Positions 16,081-26,581 of a stretch of 64,000 nucleotides of DNA are shown here, in pieces; the first letter of the stretch is position 1; each line of letters begins with the position of its first letter. The translations under genes and the position numbers were made by a program. The stretch lies in NCBI GenBank assembly GCA_959597175.1, contig CAUFXM010000008.1:1-64000 (forward strand). Reading direction: 5' to 3'. Under the pieces are notes generated by a model. That model had not been told where the DNA came from. It saw only the letters and a list, made by a program, of their open reading frames with translations, and ran no database searches. This DNA comes from an uncultured Methanomassiliicoccales archaeon. Lineage in GTDB: Archaea; Thermoplasmatota; Thermoplasmata; Methanomassiliicoccales; Methanomethylophilaceae.

Positions 16081-19000
16081 TCTCCGCCGACAGCCGCCAT
16101 CGGACGAGGCTCACAAGGGCCCTGGCGGTCTTCATGGTCGTCCTGATGGCGTCCGTGCCGCTGGTCTCCATGATCCCGTCCGGATCGGATGCGACTGATG
16201 GCTCCAGGACGTTCGATGTGGTGTACCACAGCGGGTCGCCTGCGGTCGATGGCAGCTACAATGGGCAGACCGAGGCCGACTCCACGGTCACTGTCAGGTA
16301 CTACGGGGTCCCCGTGGCGGAGTACAATCCCCAGTTCTGGGCGGGGAACATCACAGGGGAGGTCATCAACGGGACAGTCAGTGACTGGTTCCCGATAACA
16401 AGCTATGGAAACTATGACAATCCAGGGGCGATAACGGTCTTCACCGGATGGCAGATCCCAGGAAACGGAAATCCCGATCCTCTCGATCCAGGGGAGGATC
16501 TGACCGATTACTACCTGGATGGGAACACGACGATCCATCTGATCGCCACTTGGAGCAGGGCCACGGGGATAGAGGAGGTCGATGGCCTAGGCACTTGGGG
16601 GTTGTCGGCAGATTATGACATCGAGGATGTCGTCTTTCGGAACGGAAGCAAATACACAAACCTGGCGATTCTGACCTCCAACGTTTCGATCCAGTCGAGC
16701 GGTACGAACTACATCGGCGGACAATACTGGCAAGATTGGAGTAATCACGACACTGTCGGTTTCACCATCCGTTCCGAGATCGGCAACGTACATTGGCTCG
16801 ACGTCTCCAGGCTAAGCCCCGAGTCCCATACCGTGTTGCGGTCGCACACCATCATCGACAACGTCAGGCTCTGGACCGACTCCGATGGAGAGCGCCATTA
16901 CGGCAGTGGCCTGTATGCGGATGGCAACGAGCTCATCATCGGAACGAATGTGACGACCAGCACAGACTCCCAATACATCGGTACGGATGATTATGGACAG
17001 GTGATGGTGTACGGCGGTTCGCCGAATGGTTCTCCATCGACCACTGACGTAAGGATCTTCAGCGGTACCTATGCGAGTGTATATGGTGGGTCGAACAACG
17101 GCGATTCCGACGATTCCGACAGTACCAATGTCACCATCCTCGGACACAACACCATAGTCGACGATGCGGTAGTCGATTCGACCACGATAATCACCAACAC
17201 ACTCTACGGTGGCAGTTACGACGGATCCGTCGGAACAACCAACATCCTGATGGTCGGCGGGATGATGAGCAACTCAGGGGACCATGATGCCGGATATCCC
17301 ATAGGAGACAGCCACTCCGACATCGTTGGCGGATCCAGGTCGAACGGCACCGTCACAAATTCTTATGTCACGGTCAGCAACCTTGCTCACGCCTTCGCCG
17401 TCCAGGGAGGGGGCCGTCAGGCAGAAACGAGGACGAACAACACGCACGTCACCATCTCCGGTCTCGCAGAGGTGGAGTTCATGGTCTGCGGCAGCGTCAC
17501 GGATGGAAACACCTCCAGTAATGTTCCTGTCGGAACGTCCAATGTGGTCATCCGTGACAACCCCACTATCGGCACAGAATCCGGTGCCAAACGGTTCTCG
17601 GATTACGGTTGCGGGAGTGTCTTCGGAGGAGGGTGGGACACCTATCACGATGCCACCAAGCGCAGCACCGAGCATACCAGTGTGACCATCGAAGGCGGGA
17701 CTATATGGGGCTCTGTCTACGGAGGAGGGTTCAGAGGCTCAGTTGGGTCTCACGACAGCGGCAATGCGTCAACAGACGGATACAAGTCGGTCTCGATAGC
17801 AATCTCCGGCGGGACGGTAAACGGGTCGGTGTACGGCGGCGGGAAGGGTGGCATAGACCCAATGTCACAGGGCTGGTCGGGTACGACTGGCTCGGCTGGA
17901 GGGTCAAACACCACGGGCCGGGCATACGTGTACGGGAACATCGATATCGCCCTGTCTGGAGGGACAGTGGGAGCCGTCTACGGCGGTGGCCAGGGAGTAT
18001 CGAGGTCATATGGGGACACAAGTGGTGTCGATGATTCGGCAAAGGTCATCGGAGATGTCACCATAACCATCGACGGGGGATCCGTCACCGGTAGTGTCTA
18101 CGGTGGTGGTCTCGGGGATTCAGACGGAAAGGACATAGCCTCCGTGACAGGCGTGACATCTATCGTTGTCGAGGGCGGAACGATAGGGTCGGTCTACGGA
18201 GGAGGAAATCTCGGCTCAGTGGTCGGGAGTTCGTCCGTGGAGATCTCCGGGGGATCAATAGGCGGTAATGTCTATGGCGGAGGCGCCGGTTCGGAAGGGA
18301 ATCTCGACCTCGGTAACATCGACGGCACGACCAGCATGGAGATCTCCGGGGGATCCGTCACCGGTAGTGTCTACGGCGGCGGGCTCAACGGCAACGTCTC
18401 CGGCGCGGCATCCGTCATGGTCGGGACCGGAGGCACGGTCTCCCAGAACGTCTACGGCGGTGGAAGCGGGAACGCGGCCAATGTCAATCAGGGTTCGGTT
18501 GGGTCCGTATCAGTCACTGTTAACGGTAAAGTCAACGGTTCCGTCTTCGGAGGCGGAGATCTGGGCTCAGTGGCAGGTGACGTCTCCATGTCCATGGACC
18601 GCGCCGAGGTCGCCGGCAACGTGTACGGAGGCGGGAGCGGTCAGGGCACCTCACTGGCGGATGCAGCTGCAGTGGGCGGGAACGTGAGCGTCACGCTGCT
18701 CACATCCTCCGTCGGAGGCGATCTATACGGAGGCGGACTGGGCGTACCGAGCTCTAACGACAACAGCGAGACGATCTCCGTGGTCCGCGGCTCGGTGGAG
18801 GTCTCCCTCCTGGACGGAAGCGTGGTCTCAGGCGATCTCTACGGCGGCGGATGCTACGGGGCCCTTTACAATCTAGATCCGGGGGAGCTCCAGATTACGA
18901 TCGAGGGCTCCGAGGTGCGGGGGAACGTCTACTCTGGCGGGATGGGTGAAATCGACCGCATGGCGACATACCTCTCCAACAGGGTCGTCGTCATAGTCAA

Positions 19001-22000
19001 CGGGACGGTCGCAGGGTCCGTCTACGGAGGCAGCAGGGACGGGAACGACAACTGCGAAACCACCCACAACGCGGACGGCACCGTCACCGTGACGGAGATG
19101 CAGCGCGGCAGGTCCGGCATCTACATCGTCAACGGCGACATAGCCGGCGGGACCTCCGGCAACGTCTACGGGGGAGGCTTCATGGGCTACTCCAACACCG
19201 ATGCGACCATCCTGATCGGTACCCCGGCGGCGGACACCGTCCCGGGGGCATCCCCCGGAGGGAGCGTCAGCATCAGGTCGGTCTACGGTGGTTCCAGCGT
19301 GGGCGCGTCAGAGGAGGGGATGCTCAACGCGCGGCTCCTCCTCGGCGACGCGGACATACGCATAGGGTCCGCAGGCTACGATTCGTTCTCCATATCCGGC
19401 GACGTCTTCGGTGCCGGGGACTTCTGCGACATCGGCGGCTCGTCCACCGTCACGTTCGAGGACTTCTCACAGGACGGGAGCATGCTCTCGATCCAGAAGG
19501 TCGACGAACTGAACGTGGTCGGATCCAGACTCGTCCTCGAGGGGAACATGGACGGGTCGCTCACCACCGGTTCCCCCATGTTCTCGCTGAACCTCATCGG
19601 TCAGATCGTCCTCACAGGCGACGGAACCGAGGGAGGCAGGTCCGAGGTCGTCATCAGGTCGGCCGCCTCCGCCATCTCGGGGTTCAGCAGCCTCTACTCC
19701 GCCGCACCCACGGAATACGTGGGATACAACGTCCTCCAGATAGACAGCGGGATGGTCTTCGCGATCATGGGCGAGGACAACCGCGGTAGTGCGGACGGGA
19801 CGATCACAGGCCAAACCGTCCTAAGGTCCGACGACAACGACTACTACGGCGCCCTGGTCATGGGGGACACGGACGCTCTCAGGGACGACCCGTCGTTCTG
19901 GGTGCAGACCGGGAGCACATACGTCCCGACGAGGACCGCGGATTACGAGAGCGGCGGTTACCGCGTCTGGTACCTGGAGGGGGCATACAAGTTAGACCAG
20001 ACCGTGGTGTTCGAGGACTCCTCCAGGGATGGGACCCGGATGGAGAGCGATCTGGGCCTCACCCTGCCGAAGATCCAGCCCTCGTCCACCATAACGTATG
20101 CGGGGCACTACGTCAACCCGTACGCGCCGCACTCCATGAGCCTCGTCCGGGACGGGCAGCAATTGGAGAGGGGCAGCGACGTGAGCATAGTCTTCGGGAG
20201 CGGATCCGGGAGCGGTACGTTCTTCGGAGACGGGCATGCAGGGTCCGACGGCATCATCCACTACACAGGACTCGACCTGGCGGGCCAGACCGGGACGGTC
20301 CAGGCCTCGGCCAACAACGGCCCTGGTCTGAACATCACCGTGAGCGTGCTGAGCGGGTACGACTCCACGGGATACATCGGGTCCGTGACCATCCACTTCG
20401 TGGAGGAGGTCGGCGGGATCGTCGTGAGCATCTTCGACGTGGAGGTCAGGATCTTCCTGAGGATCGTGGACACGTCGGAAGAAGTCGTTCTGAATCAGGA
20501 CATGGTCATGCGCGGGGACAGTCCGTGGAACGGTACCACCGATGTCTACCTCCCGTTCCTGGCGGATAACGCGATAGGCGAGTACAGGATCGTGTCGGTC
20601 ACTGCCAGCGGCACGCTCTCGATACAGACGGTGCCGACCAACCTCAACAGGGACGGATGGAACCAGTCGCTGTACCGCACGGACCCTCTGATCATACGTG
20701 GCGGCATGACGGAAGGCGAAGAGCCTCTGACCCTGGGGACGGGAGGGGTGTTCTCCCCTGTTCTAAGGATTGGGTACGAGGCCGAGGACTATGAGCTGCA
20801 GCCTGATGGCTCGTTCGACTTCGGGAACGTAGTGATCGTAGTCCAGCTTCTGAACGGAGAAGATGTAGCCAAGACCATAACGATAGTCATCGACCCGGAC
20901 ATGGTCACAACGGTTCACGTCACTTTCATGGACAAGGTCCTGGACCTGGACCAGCCGTCGTCCTGGTCCCAGGATCAGATGCTGTTCACCCTCGGAATCG
21001 ACTTCGGGTCCTCCGTGTCCCAGTACTACGTGGTCGTCAACACGTCCTCGTGGGACAAGACAGATGCGGTCTCGTTCATCGGGAGCATAGACGGGTCCCT
21101 GATGAAAGACAGCTTCGGGAACGTCCTCACATCCACCGACAGAACAGTGCTCGCCCCGTACGCTACGAACGGCTACGAGGTCGTGTCGGTGGCGGACCTT
21201 CTGGATACGGACCTGCAGGATCCGATTCCGTCGTCCAGTCTCCTGGGTTCCAAGCCGGACACCCCCTACAGGACGGACCTGAGCTTCGACTACAGCGAAA
21301 ACTACCCGCAGTGGTACGACAGCCAGGACGGGTACGGCAGGTTCAACTTCGGTTCGGAGGTAACGGAGGACCTGACCGTCTACGTGGGATACAGCGTGGC
21401 CATCACCGTCCATCTGTATCCTGGTTCCCCGGGCTCGGTCAACGACACCGTCCTGTTCCCCGGTGCGCCCGGCTCCCCGGTGGATCTCACCGGAAGGGTG
21501 GACGTATCCGCCGGATACGAGATCTCGAACTGGTACATCGAAATCGATGGAGAATATGTTGAGATCGGTGACTCCAGTGAGTCGGGGTTCGGGACACCGA
21601 CCAACTTCACCACATACTCCAACGTGGACGTCTACGTGGCGCTGGAGCCTGTGGAGTACAATCTCACAGTGGAGGTAGATGGTGGTCTCGATGTGACGGT
21701 CACCGTAGACGGCGCAGAACAGCAGCCGATGGACGGTGAGTACTCGTACACCGTCGGGCAGACTGTGGTCATAACGGTCGATCTTACCGGGAACCTGCAC
21801 GTCAGCGGCGCCACCGCCAACGAAGGCACATGGAACAGGTTCACGGTAGGCGAGGGCACGGTGACTTTCACGTCGCCCGCGATGGATCTGAATGTCAGCA
21901 TCACCACGTCAGTCGGTTACACCGTGACCATAACGATGCCGTCCGGCGGGACCCACGACGACAACGAGCTCTTCGGATTCGATAACGGCCGCATCGTAGA

Positions 22001-23273
22001 GGGAGGTGCCGGACCTGCATACGAGGTCGAGATAGGCCCCGGCAGATCGCTTCAGTTGACAGCCCCCAGCTACGGGAACCGCAGTACGGTCATATCGCTC
22101 TACGGTTCGGACGGTTCTTCGCATCAATACCAGGACGCATTCGTCCTGTCCTATGGACAATTGAGCCAGGATGTAGGGTACGAGCTCTACGTCAACATCG
22201 TGTGGAACGTCTCTCACGGGAGTCACTACGCATATGACATCGAAAGGACGGACCACAGGGGCAACATATTCACCGTATCAGGTTGGGATGGGACCCAGGC
22301 CTACACAGGGGACATCATCGCACTTACCGCAGAGGACGGCTATCAGTTCGGAACAGGGTTCACGGCCGTCGGGGCATCGCTGGTCACCGACGGGGTAACG
22401 CACAGGGAGTACTCGGTGAACTCCGGGCTCACGGGCTCCAAGACCGATGTGTCGTTCGGAGACGCGGAGCCGTCCCAGTTCACGGTCACCGTGGTGGTGT
22501 CGTTCCAGAAAGACGGCTCAGTATTCACAGACATGCCAGATGGCTCTCTGACGGTGACCACCCGTGACCATGTGCCGGTCCAGGTATCCGAAGGTAGCTG
22601 GGATTCTGCAGCAGGGACGATGACGTACACGTTCCCGGCAACGTCGCAGACGTACCTGGTGTCGGGGCGGTTCGCCGGTTTCGAGGATGAGGATGCCGTC
22701 GAGCATACCGTCGATGTAAACGGGAACGTCACAATCAGTATCAGCTTCGAGGCGGTCGCCCAGACCATCGTCTTCAGCGACGGCGACACGGTTCTGCACA
22801 CCTACAGTGAATGGTACATCGGTGACACCACGCCGCTGGTCGGCATGTACGATGGCGCCGACGACTACCGTGCATGGGCCTACATGGGCGGCCTCATCGA
22901 CGACGTGAGCGGTCCGACCTCCCTCGACATCGGGTTGTTCGAGCACGGGCCTCTCACGATGGTCGGTCTTCCAAACGTCGTGAACGTCCCGACAGACAGC
23001 TCGGAGCAGTCCATCATCATACACAGCTCGCAGCTGGAGGGGAACGGGTTCTCCATCCGTCTGCAGGATTCGGCTGGGTACACCATCTCGTTCTCGGGCG
23101 ACCTGAGGTTAGAGGCCCAGTGGAACGGAGACTATCTCACGCTCAGAAGTGGGGATCCCGGGACGGGGTCCTTCCACATCACCCTTGAGGGGCCGGCGGC
23201 CGTGCACGTACTGCATGTGGTCGTGGTCGGATCGGTCGAGGAGATCGGCCGTACGGGTGTCTTCTCGATATAA
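16077..23273 (+). CDS. Giant secreted surface protein with ~20 YGGG repeats
   Basis: This 2,398-residue protein has an N-terminal signal peptide (hydrophobic ALAVFMVVLMASVPLVSMI). From about residue 330 to 1100 it has about 20 copies of a 30-45 residue repeat built on G-(S/N)-V-Y-G-G-G, such as GSVYGGGLGDS, GNVYGGGAGS, GSVYGGGNLGS and GDLYGGGL, separated by short strands like VTITIDGGSVT. This periodic Gly-rich beta pattern suggests a beta-solenoid or adhesin stalk. The second half holds beta-rich, bacterial-Ig-like domains. There is no C-terminal membrane anchor, so it is probably secreted or attached through partners. It ends in TAA, unlike all neighbours. Its role is probably host or cell surface contact (inference). 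Confidence 0.88.
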   Translation: MISADSRHRTRLTRALAVFMVVLMASVPLVSMIPSGSDATDGSRTFDVVYHSGSPAVDGSYNGQTEADSTVTVRYYGVPVAEYNPQFWAGNITGEVINGTVSDWFPITSYGNYDNPGAITVFTGWQIPGNGNPDPLDPGEDLTDYYLDGNTTIHLIATWSRATGIEEVDGLGTWGLSADYDIEDVVFRNGSKYTNLAILTSNVSIQSSGTNYIGGQYWQDWSNHDTVGFTIRSEIGNVHWLDVSRLSPESHTVLRSHTIIDNVRLWTDSDGERHYGSGLYADGNELIIGTNVTTSTDSQYIGTDDYGQVMVYGGSPNGSPSTTDVRIFSGTYASVYGGSNNGDSDDSDSTNVTILGHNTIVDDAVVDSTTIITNTLYGGSYDGSVGTTNILMVGGMMSNSGDHDAGYPIGDSHSDIVGGSRSNGTVTNSYVTVSNLAHAFAVQGGGRQAETRTNNTHVTISGLAEVEFMVCGSVTDGNTSSNVPVGTSNVVIRDNPTIGTESGAKRFSDYGCGSVFGGGWDTYHDATKRSTEHTSVTIEGGTIWGSVYGGGFRGSVGSHDSGNASTDGYKSVSIAISGGTVNGSVYGGGKGGIDPMSQGWSGTTGSAGGSNTTGRAYVYGNIDIALSGGTVGAVYGGGQGVSRSYGDTSGVDDSAKVIGDVTITIDGGSVTGSVYGGGLGDSDGKDIASVTGVTSIVVEGGTIGSVYGGGNLGSVVGSSSVEISGGSIGGNVYGGGAGSEGNLDLGNIDGTTSMEISGGSVTGSVYGGGLNGNVSGAASVMVGTGGTVSQNVYGGGSGNAANVNQGSVGSVSVTVNGKVNGSVFGGGDLGSVAGDVSMSMDRAEVAGNVYGGGSGQGTSLADAAAVGGNVSVTLLTSSVGGDLYGGGLGVPSSNDNSETISVVRGSVEVSLLDGSVVSGDLYGGGCYGALYNLDPGELQITIEGSEVRGNVYSGGMGEIDRMATYLSNRVVVIVNGTVAGSVYGGSRDGNDNCETTHNADGTVTVTEMQRGRSGIYIVNGDIAGGTSGNVYGGGFMGYSNTDATILIGTPAADTVPGASPGGSVSIRSVYGGSSVGASEEGMLNARLLLGDADIRIGSAGYDSFSISGDVFGAGDFCDIGGSSTVTFEDFSQDGSMLSIQKVDELNVVGSRLVLEGNMDGSLTTGSPMFSLNLIGQIVLTGDGTEGGRSEVVIRSAASAISGFSSLYSAAPTEYVGYNVLQIDSGMVFAIMGEDNRGSADGTITGQTVLRSDDNDYYGALVMGDTDALRDDPSFWVQTGSTYVPTRTADYESGGYRVWYLEGAYKLDQTVVFEDSSRDGTRMESDLGLTLPKIQPSSTITYAGHYVNPYAPHSMSLVRDGQQLERGSDVSIVFGSGSGSGTFFGDGHAGSDGIIHYTGLDLAGQTGTVQASANNGPGLNITVSVLSGYDSTGYIGSVTIHFVEEVGGIVVSIFDVEVRIFLRIVDTSEEVVLNQDMVMRGDSPWNGTTDVYLPFLADNAIGEYRIVSVTASGTLSIQTVPTNLNRDGWNQSLYRTDPLIIRGGMTEGEEPLTLGTGGVFSPVLRIGYEAEDYELQPDGSFDFGNVVIVVQLLNGEDVAKTITIVIDPDMVTTVHVTFMDKVLDLDQPSSWSQDQMLFTLGIDFGSSVSQYYVVVNTSSWDKTDAVSFIGSIDGSLMKDSFGNVLTSTDRTVLAPYATNGYEVVSVADLLDTDLQDPIPSSSLLGSKPDTPYRTDLSFDYSENYPQWYDSQDGYGRFNFGSEVTEDLTVYVGYSVAITVHLYPGSPGSVNDTVLFPGAPGSPVDLTGRVDVSAGYEISNWYIEIDGEYVEIGDSSESGFGTPTNFTTYSNVDVYVALEPVEYNLTVEVDGGLDVTVTVDGAEQQPMDGEYSYTVGQTVVITVDLTGNLHVSGATANEGTWNRFTVGEGTVTFTSPAMDLNVSITTSVGYTVTITMPSGGTHDDNELFGFDNGRIVEGGAGPAYEVEIGPGRSLQLTAPSYGNRSTVISLYGSDGSSHQYQDAFVLSYGQLSQDVGYELYVNIVWNVSHGSHYAYDIERTDHRGNIFTVSGWDGTQAYTGDIIALTAEDGYQFGTGFTAVGASLVTDGVTHREYSVNSGLTGSKTDVSFGDAEPSQFTVTVVVSFQKDGSVFTDMPDGSLTVTTRDHVPVQVSEGSWDSAAGTMTYTFPATSQTYLVSGRFAGFEDEDAVEHTVDVNGNVTISISFEAVAQTIVFSDGDTVLHTYSEWYIGDTTPLVGMYDGADDYRAWAYMGGLIDDVSGPTSLDIGLFEHGPLTMVGLPNVVNVPTDSSEQSIIIHSSQLEGNGFSIRLQDSAGYTISFSGDLRLEAQWNGDYLTLRSGDPGTGSFHITLEGPAAVHVLHVVVVGSVEEIGRTGVFSI

Positions 23274-23291
23274 TGAAAGGAGGAACAAGGA

Positions 23292-24380
23292 ATGAACATG
23301 AAAGCAACGGCCATAGCCGTGTCATTAGCTATGGTGATCGCAGCAACAGCCGTGGTCTTCTTCGATAACGGAGAGTCATACGGTGCAGATGTAGACAAGG
23401 GCAATGTCTATGTGGCGGCTGGCGGGAGCGCACAGGTGGAGTTCATCATAACTGAGCCTGCTGACACGTACTACAACAACACCGTTACATGGACAGCTAA
23501 CAGCACCCCGTTGACAGTAGGACAGGGTACGATATCGTTGACGGGAACCAATAGTTCGACCGCCACTCTGTCGATGACAAAGGAAGGTGGAAACGAAACA
23601 ACTTCTACTGCCACATACACGGCATCCATCACCGCTGGAAACGTCGGTGGCGACATTCATGTAGAACTCGTTTACACAATCACCACCTCTGTTGATGGTG
23701 AGACCAGTGGATCGGTAACTCAGTCTCTTAGCTATGAGATGGACATTCACATCCTGACATCCCCTCTGAATAATGTAACATTCAGCGGTCTGCAGGTCGG
23801 CACACCAATGACTGCAACATCCGTTACCAGTGTAGAAGATGGTAGCTACGTTTTCTATGCTGTGGGTCTGCCTAGTGGGCTTCAGATGACTCCAGAGGGA
23901 GAGATCTCCGGAACGCCCACAGAGGCTGTTAGTGGTTCCGACAACGTGACGGTCATCGCTACCCATGTGGAATCGAACCAGACATTCACCCACCAATACA
24001 CCATATCCGTGAACGCTGCGGAGGACGGAACGTTCAGCTACACAGTGAGCGGTGCCAGCCCCGTGTCAGGGGGAGCGACGGGTGGCTCTAAGTACATCGT
24101 GCTTCAGAATGAACAAGCCGCAGCGAATAGCGTCAGGGTCACGATCGATCCGACTGATGCGGTTGAGACAATCTATGTTGTTAGTGAAAGTGGAAGGCAA
24201 TCTGTCCAAGGATCTAACGGTGTGTTCGATTTGTCTCCCTACATCACTGGGTCGGGATCCTACACCGTGGTAATGGTAGGAGTAGACGATTCGCCCGCAT
24301 TCGAGCTTGTGGTGGTTGCAGTCGTGGACGATGTTCAGACCGGAATCGGGTTCTCGCCTGGATACACCATTACGGACTGA
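23292..24380 (+). CDS. Secreted Ig-like surface protein
   Basis: This 362-residue protein has a signal sequence (ATAIAVSLAMVIAATAVVFF) and beta-rich Ig-like domains. The segment GLPSGLQMTPEGEISGTPTE matches the putative-Ig (He_PIG, cadherin-like) consensus. A strong Shine-Dalgarno AAGGAGG sits 10 bp before ATG 23292, which fixes the start. The gene follows the giant surface protein by 18 bp, so the two are probably one operon. There is no C-terminal anchor. Codon use is less GC-rich than in neighbouring housekeeping genes. Confidence 0.8.
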   Translation: MNMKATAIAVSLAMVIAATAVVFFDNGESYGADVDKGNVYVAAGGSAQVEFIITEPADTYYNNTVTWTANSTPLTVGQGTISLTGTNSSTATLSMTKEGGNETTSTATYTASITAGNVGGDIHVELVYTITTSVDGETSGSVTQSLSYEMDIHILTSPLNNVTFSGLQVGTPMTATSVTSVEDGSYVFYAVGLPSGLQMTPEGEISGTPTEAVSGSDNVTVIATHVESNQTFTHQYTISVNAAEDGTFSYTVSGASPVSGGATGGSKYIVLQNEQAAANSVRVTIDPTDAVETIYVVSESGRQSVQGSNGVFDLSPYITGSGSYTVVMVGVDDSPAFELVVVAVVDDVQTGIGFSPGYTITD

Positions 24381-24422
24381 GATGCTGACGGTAGCTGAAG
24401 GGACGATATGAGAGGTGGGTGA

Positions 24423-25433
24423 ATGGCATCCCGTACGTACATCGTGACGGCTTTGGCGATTCTGTGCCTCCTGTGCGTGGTCACATCTGGTTCATCCGCA
24501 GACGCGGACGATGGAGATGTCTGGTACTGCTACAGTCATGACCTCTCATTCTACTATGAGGGCGGGTCAACTAATCTGGACGATGTGGAATGGAGTGTGA
24601 CTGGTATCGTTGATGGTGTCGAAGTGCCATTAACCGTTCACGATGTAGAAGGAGATGGATTCTGGAGAATCGAACTGGATCGCAGTGAGATGTCTGGATG
24701 TGACGCAGTACGTGTGACGCAGACCGCCATCAGGGGTGATGTCAGAGTCTCCGAGACTCAGACGTTTATCCCAGTAGTGCATCTCCATGACAGGGAATTC
24801 ATCCATGTGAATTACTACGATGGGTACACGGGTACCATCCTACATTCTACGGCGATAAGTGAGTCTACCGTTGTCCGCTACGGCGACGACTTCGTCACCC
24901 TGCCAGACGCACCCGTGCGCCAGGGTTATGAGTTCGCCGGATGGTTCACAGGGGACGGGCAGAGGTTCGACCCCGGTGCACCGATCACCGAGGATACCGA
25001 TGTCTACGCCCATTGGACGTACGTCGGAGGGGGTTCCGGAGGAGGGACGGTGATCATCGACGACGTCCACGTAGTCACGTTCGACGTCATCGCCGGGCTC
25101 GAATACACCATCGGGTCCGTGACCAGCGGGAGTGTCACGTTCACCGTGTCCGTCGCGGAGGGGTTCACACTCGAAGGTGGGCCCGATGTCGCGTCCACCG
25201 GAGGGACTCTCTCCAACGACGGGATGACTTACGTGCTATCCTCCATCGACAGGGACATCGTGGTCACGATAGGCGGGGATGTGAGACAGGACGCCGTCCC
25301 CGTAGACCCTGGGGAGGACGATCCCCCCGCAGGTCAGGGCGATGGAGGTTCCCCGTGGATTTGGATCCTGATCGTCCTGGTGATTGTTGCGGTGGCGGCG
25401 GTCGCCTACTGGTACCTGAGGAAGAGGGAATGA
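24423..25433 (+). CDS. Membrane-anchored surface protein with InlB-type repeat
   Basis: This 336-residue protein has a signal peptide (IVTALAILCLLCVVTSGSSA). One Listeria-Bacteroides (InlB B-type) repeat follows: VTLPDAPVRQGYEFAGWFT then DTDVYAHW. A Pro/Gly/Asp-rich linker leads to a C-terminal membrane span (WIWILIVLVIVAVAAVAYWY) with a basic KRE stop-transfer tail. This is the only anchored member of the three-gene surface cluster, so it may tether the two secreted proteins (inference). The start is preceded by GAGGTGGGTGA. Confidence 0.82.
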   Translation: MASRTYIVTALAILCLLCVVTSGSSADADDGDVWYCYSHDLSFYYEGGSTNLDDVEWSVTGIVDGVEVPLTVHDVEGDGFWRIELDRSEMSGCDAVRVTQTAIRGDVRVSETQTFIPVVHLHDREFIHVNYYDGYTGTILHSTAISESTVVRYGDDFVTLPDAPVRQGYEFAGWFTGDGQRFDPGAPITEDTDVYAHWTYVGGGSGGGTVIIDDVHVVTFDVIAGLEYTIGSVTSGSVTFTVSVAEGFTLEGGPDVASTGGTLSNDGMTYVLSSIDRDIVVTIGGDVRQDAVPVDPGEDDPPAGQGDGGSPWIWILIVLVIVAVAAVAYWYLRKRE

Positions 25434-25444
25434 GGATCCCGATG

Positions 25445-25473
25445 CCGCGGTTCCCGGTAATCCGGGACCGCGG
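25445..25473 (+). terminator. Strong hairpin after the surface cluster
   Basis: CCGCGGTTCCCGG and CCGGGACCGCGG arms around a TAAT loop (one bulged base) form a long stem 11 bp after the InlB-repeat gene. This is a probable terminator. Confidence 0.6.
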
Positions 25474-25738
25474 CTCAAACGCTTTCTGTGTTCGACGATC
25501 GCAAGGTCGTGTGCATGGCTTCTTCCCGAACGATGCCGGTCACGGCGCCAAGTGGTCTCCGGGGACGGGGGCCGTCGATGGTTCCAGAATGGGGTGCTAT
25601 GCATGGAGTGTCGTGGCACTTTGTCGGGCCGGTTGTCCCGGCGCCCCCTCTTCCCCGGACGGACAGCACTCGTTCTAGATGGATATAAGCGGGGCACCGT
25701 GCGGTCACGCTGACCGTTGGATGATGATGGATGCGGGG
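25474..25738. other. Intergenic, nothing recognised
   Basis: This lies between the surface cluster and the convergent Cgi121 gene. I see no coding frame with protein-like composition, no RNA gene and no repeat. Confidence 0.5.
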
Positions 25739-26197
25739 TCAGACCTTCAGAAGCTCCACCATTGCGACCCTCTCCACGGCCTCGTCCTCCGGAGGGATGA
25801 AGCAGCTCCTCAGACCGAGTCTCTCGGCCTTCCAGGGCGTGCATCCCACGATGGAGTCGTCCCTGGTCATCCCGATCTCATCCAGGCGGGGATCGTCGAC
25901 GTCCATGAGGACCGCGACGTACTCGTCCCTGCCCTCCTTCGGCTTCATCTTGGCCATGGCCTTCCCGATCTGCCTCTCCCAGGCGCAGTAGAGGATGATC
26001 TCCGTTGGCAGCGTCTTGGAGCGGTTGGTGCCCTCCCTGAACGCCCTCTCGGCGTGGATTGCCGCGGACATTGCGTGATCCCTCCCGGCCACCATGTCCG
26101 GGTCCAGGAGGACCACGTCCCCGCCCATCGATGTGAAGTGGGAGACGATCTCCTCGAACCCTGCGGGCCCCCTGATGCCGATGACGTCGAACCTCAT
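25739..26197 (-). CDS. cgi121: KEOPS complex subunit Cgi121
   Basis: This 152-residue protein matches Cgi121 (TPRKB), the KEOPS subunit that binds tRNA and presents it to Kae1/Bud32 for t6A37 modification. The family segment SKTLPTEIILYCAWERQIG, followed by an AMAKM helix, is clear, and size is normal. The DEYVAVLMD strand and the C-terminal hydrophobic VAMVELL are also typical. Another KEOPS subunit (Pcc1) is encoded at 63223-63480, but kae1-bud32 is not in the window. Confidence 0.88.
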   Translation of the reverse strand: MRFDVIGIRGPAGFEEIVSHFTSMGGDVVLLDPDMVAGRDHAMSAAIHAERAFREGTNRSKTLPTEIILYCAWERQIGKAMAKMKPKEGRDEYVAVLMDVDDPRLDEIGMTRDDSIVGCTPWKAERLGLRSCFIPPEDEAVERVAMVELLKV

Positions 26198-26581
26198 GCC
26201 TGCGGGAAGGATGTGGACGGATAAGCCAGTGTCGTCCGGGACCCGCCGCGGAACCGCACCGTTTCGCAGGGGACGGGTCCAAGGCGAGTCGTCTCTCTAT
26301 CATCATTGATACTGGCGGCATCCGGCCAACTGGATCGACGGATGTCCGGACGGGATCTATCGCCACTCTTCCGTGCCCCTGCCATCGCGGGTCCGACCGC
26401 GGTCGATATCGCGGATACGATGGGCTAGACGAATGATCACCGATTCCGGTTATGAGATGGTCTTCATCACGCATGATGGCAACGATGGTGTACACATGTC
26501 TTGTATGCGGCTTCGCCAACGTTCCATGCATACCATTTTAACCACGCGCGCGGTACCGCCCGGCAGGAACTCGTGAGCATC
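26198..26581. other. Divergent intergenic region
   Basis: This is the spacer between cgi121 (leftward) and thrB (rightward). Promoters for both should lie here, for example the ATTTTAACC stretch about 45 bp before thrB. No RNA gene or protein-like frame was recognised. Confidence 0.45.
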
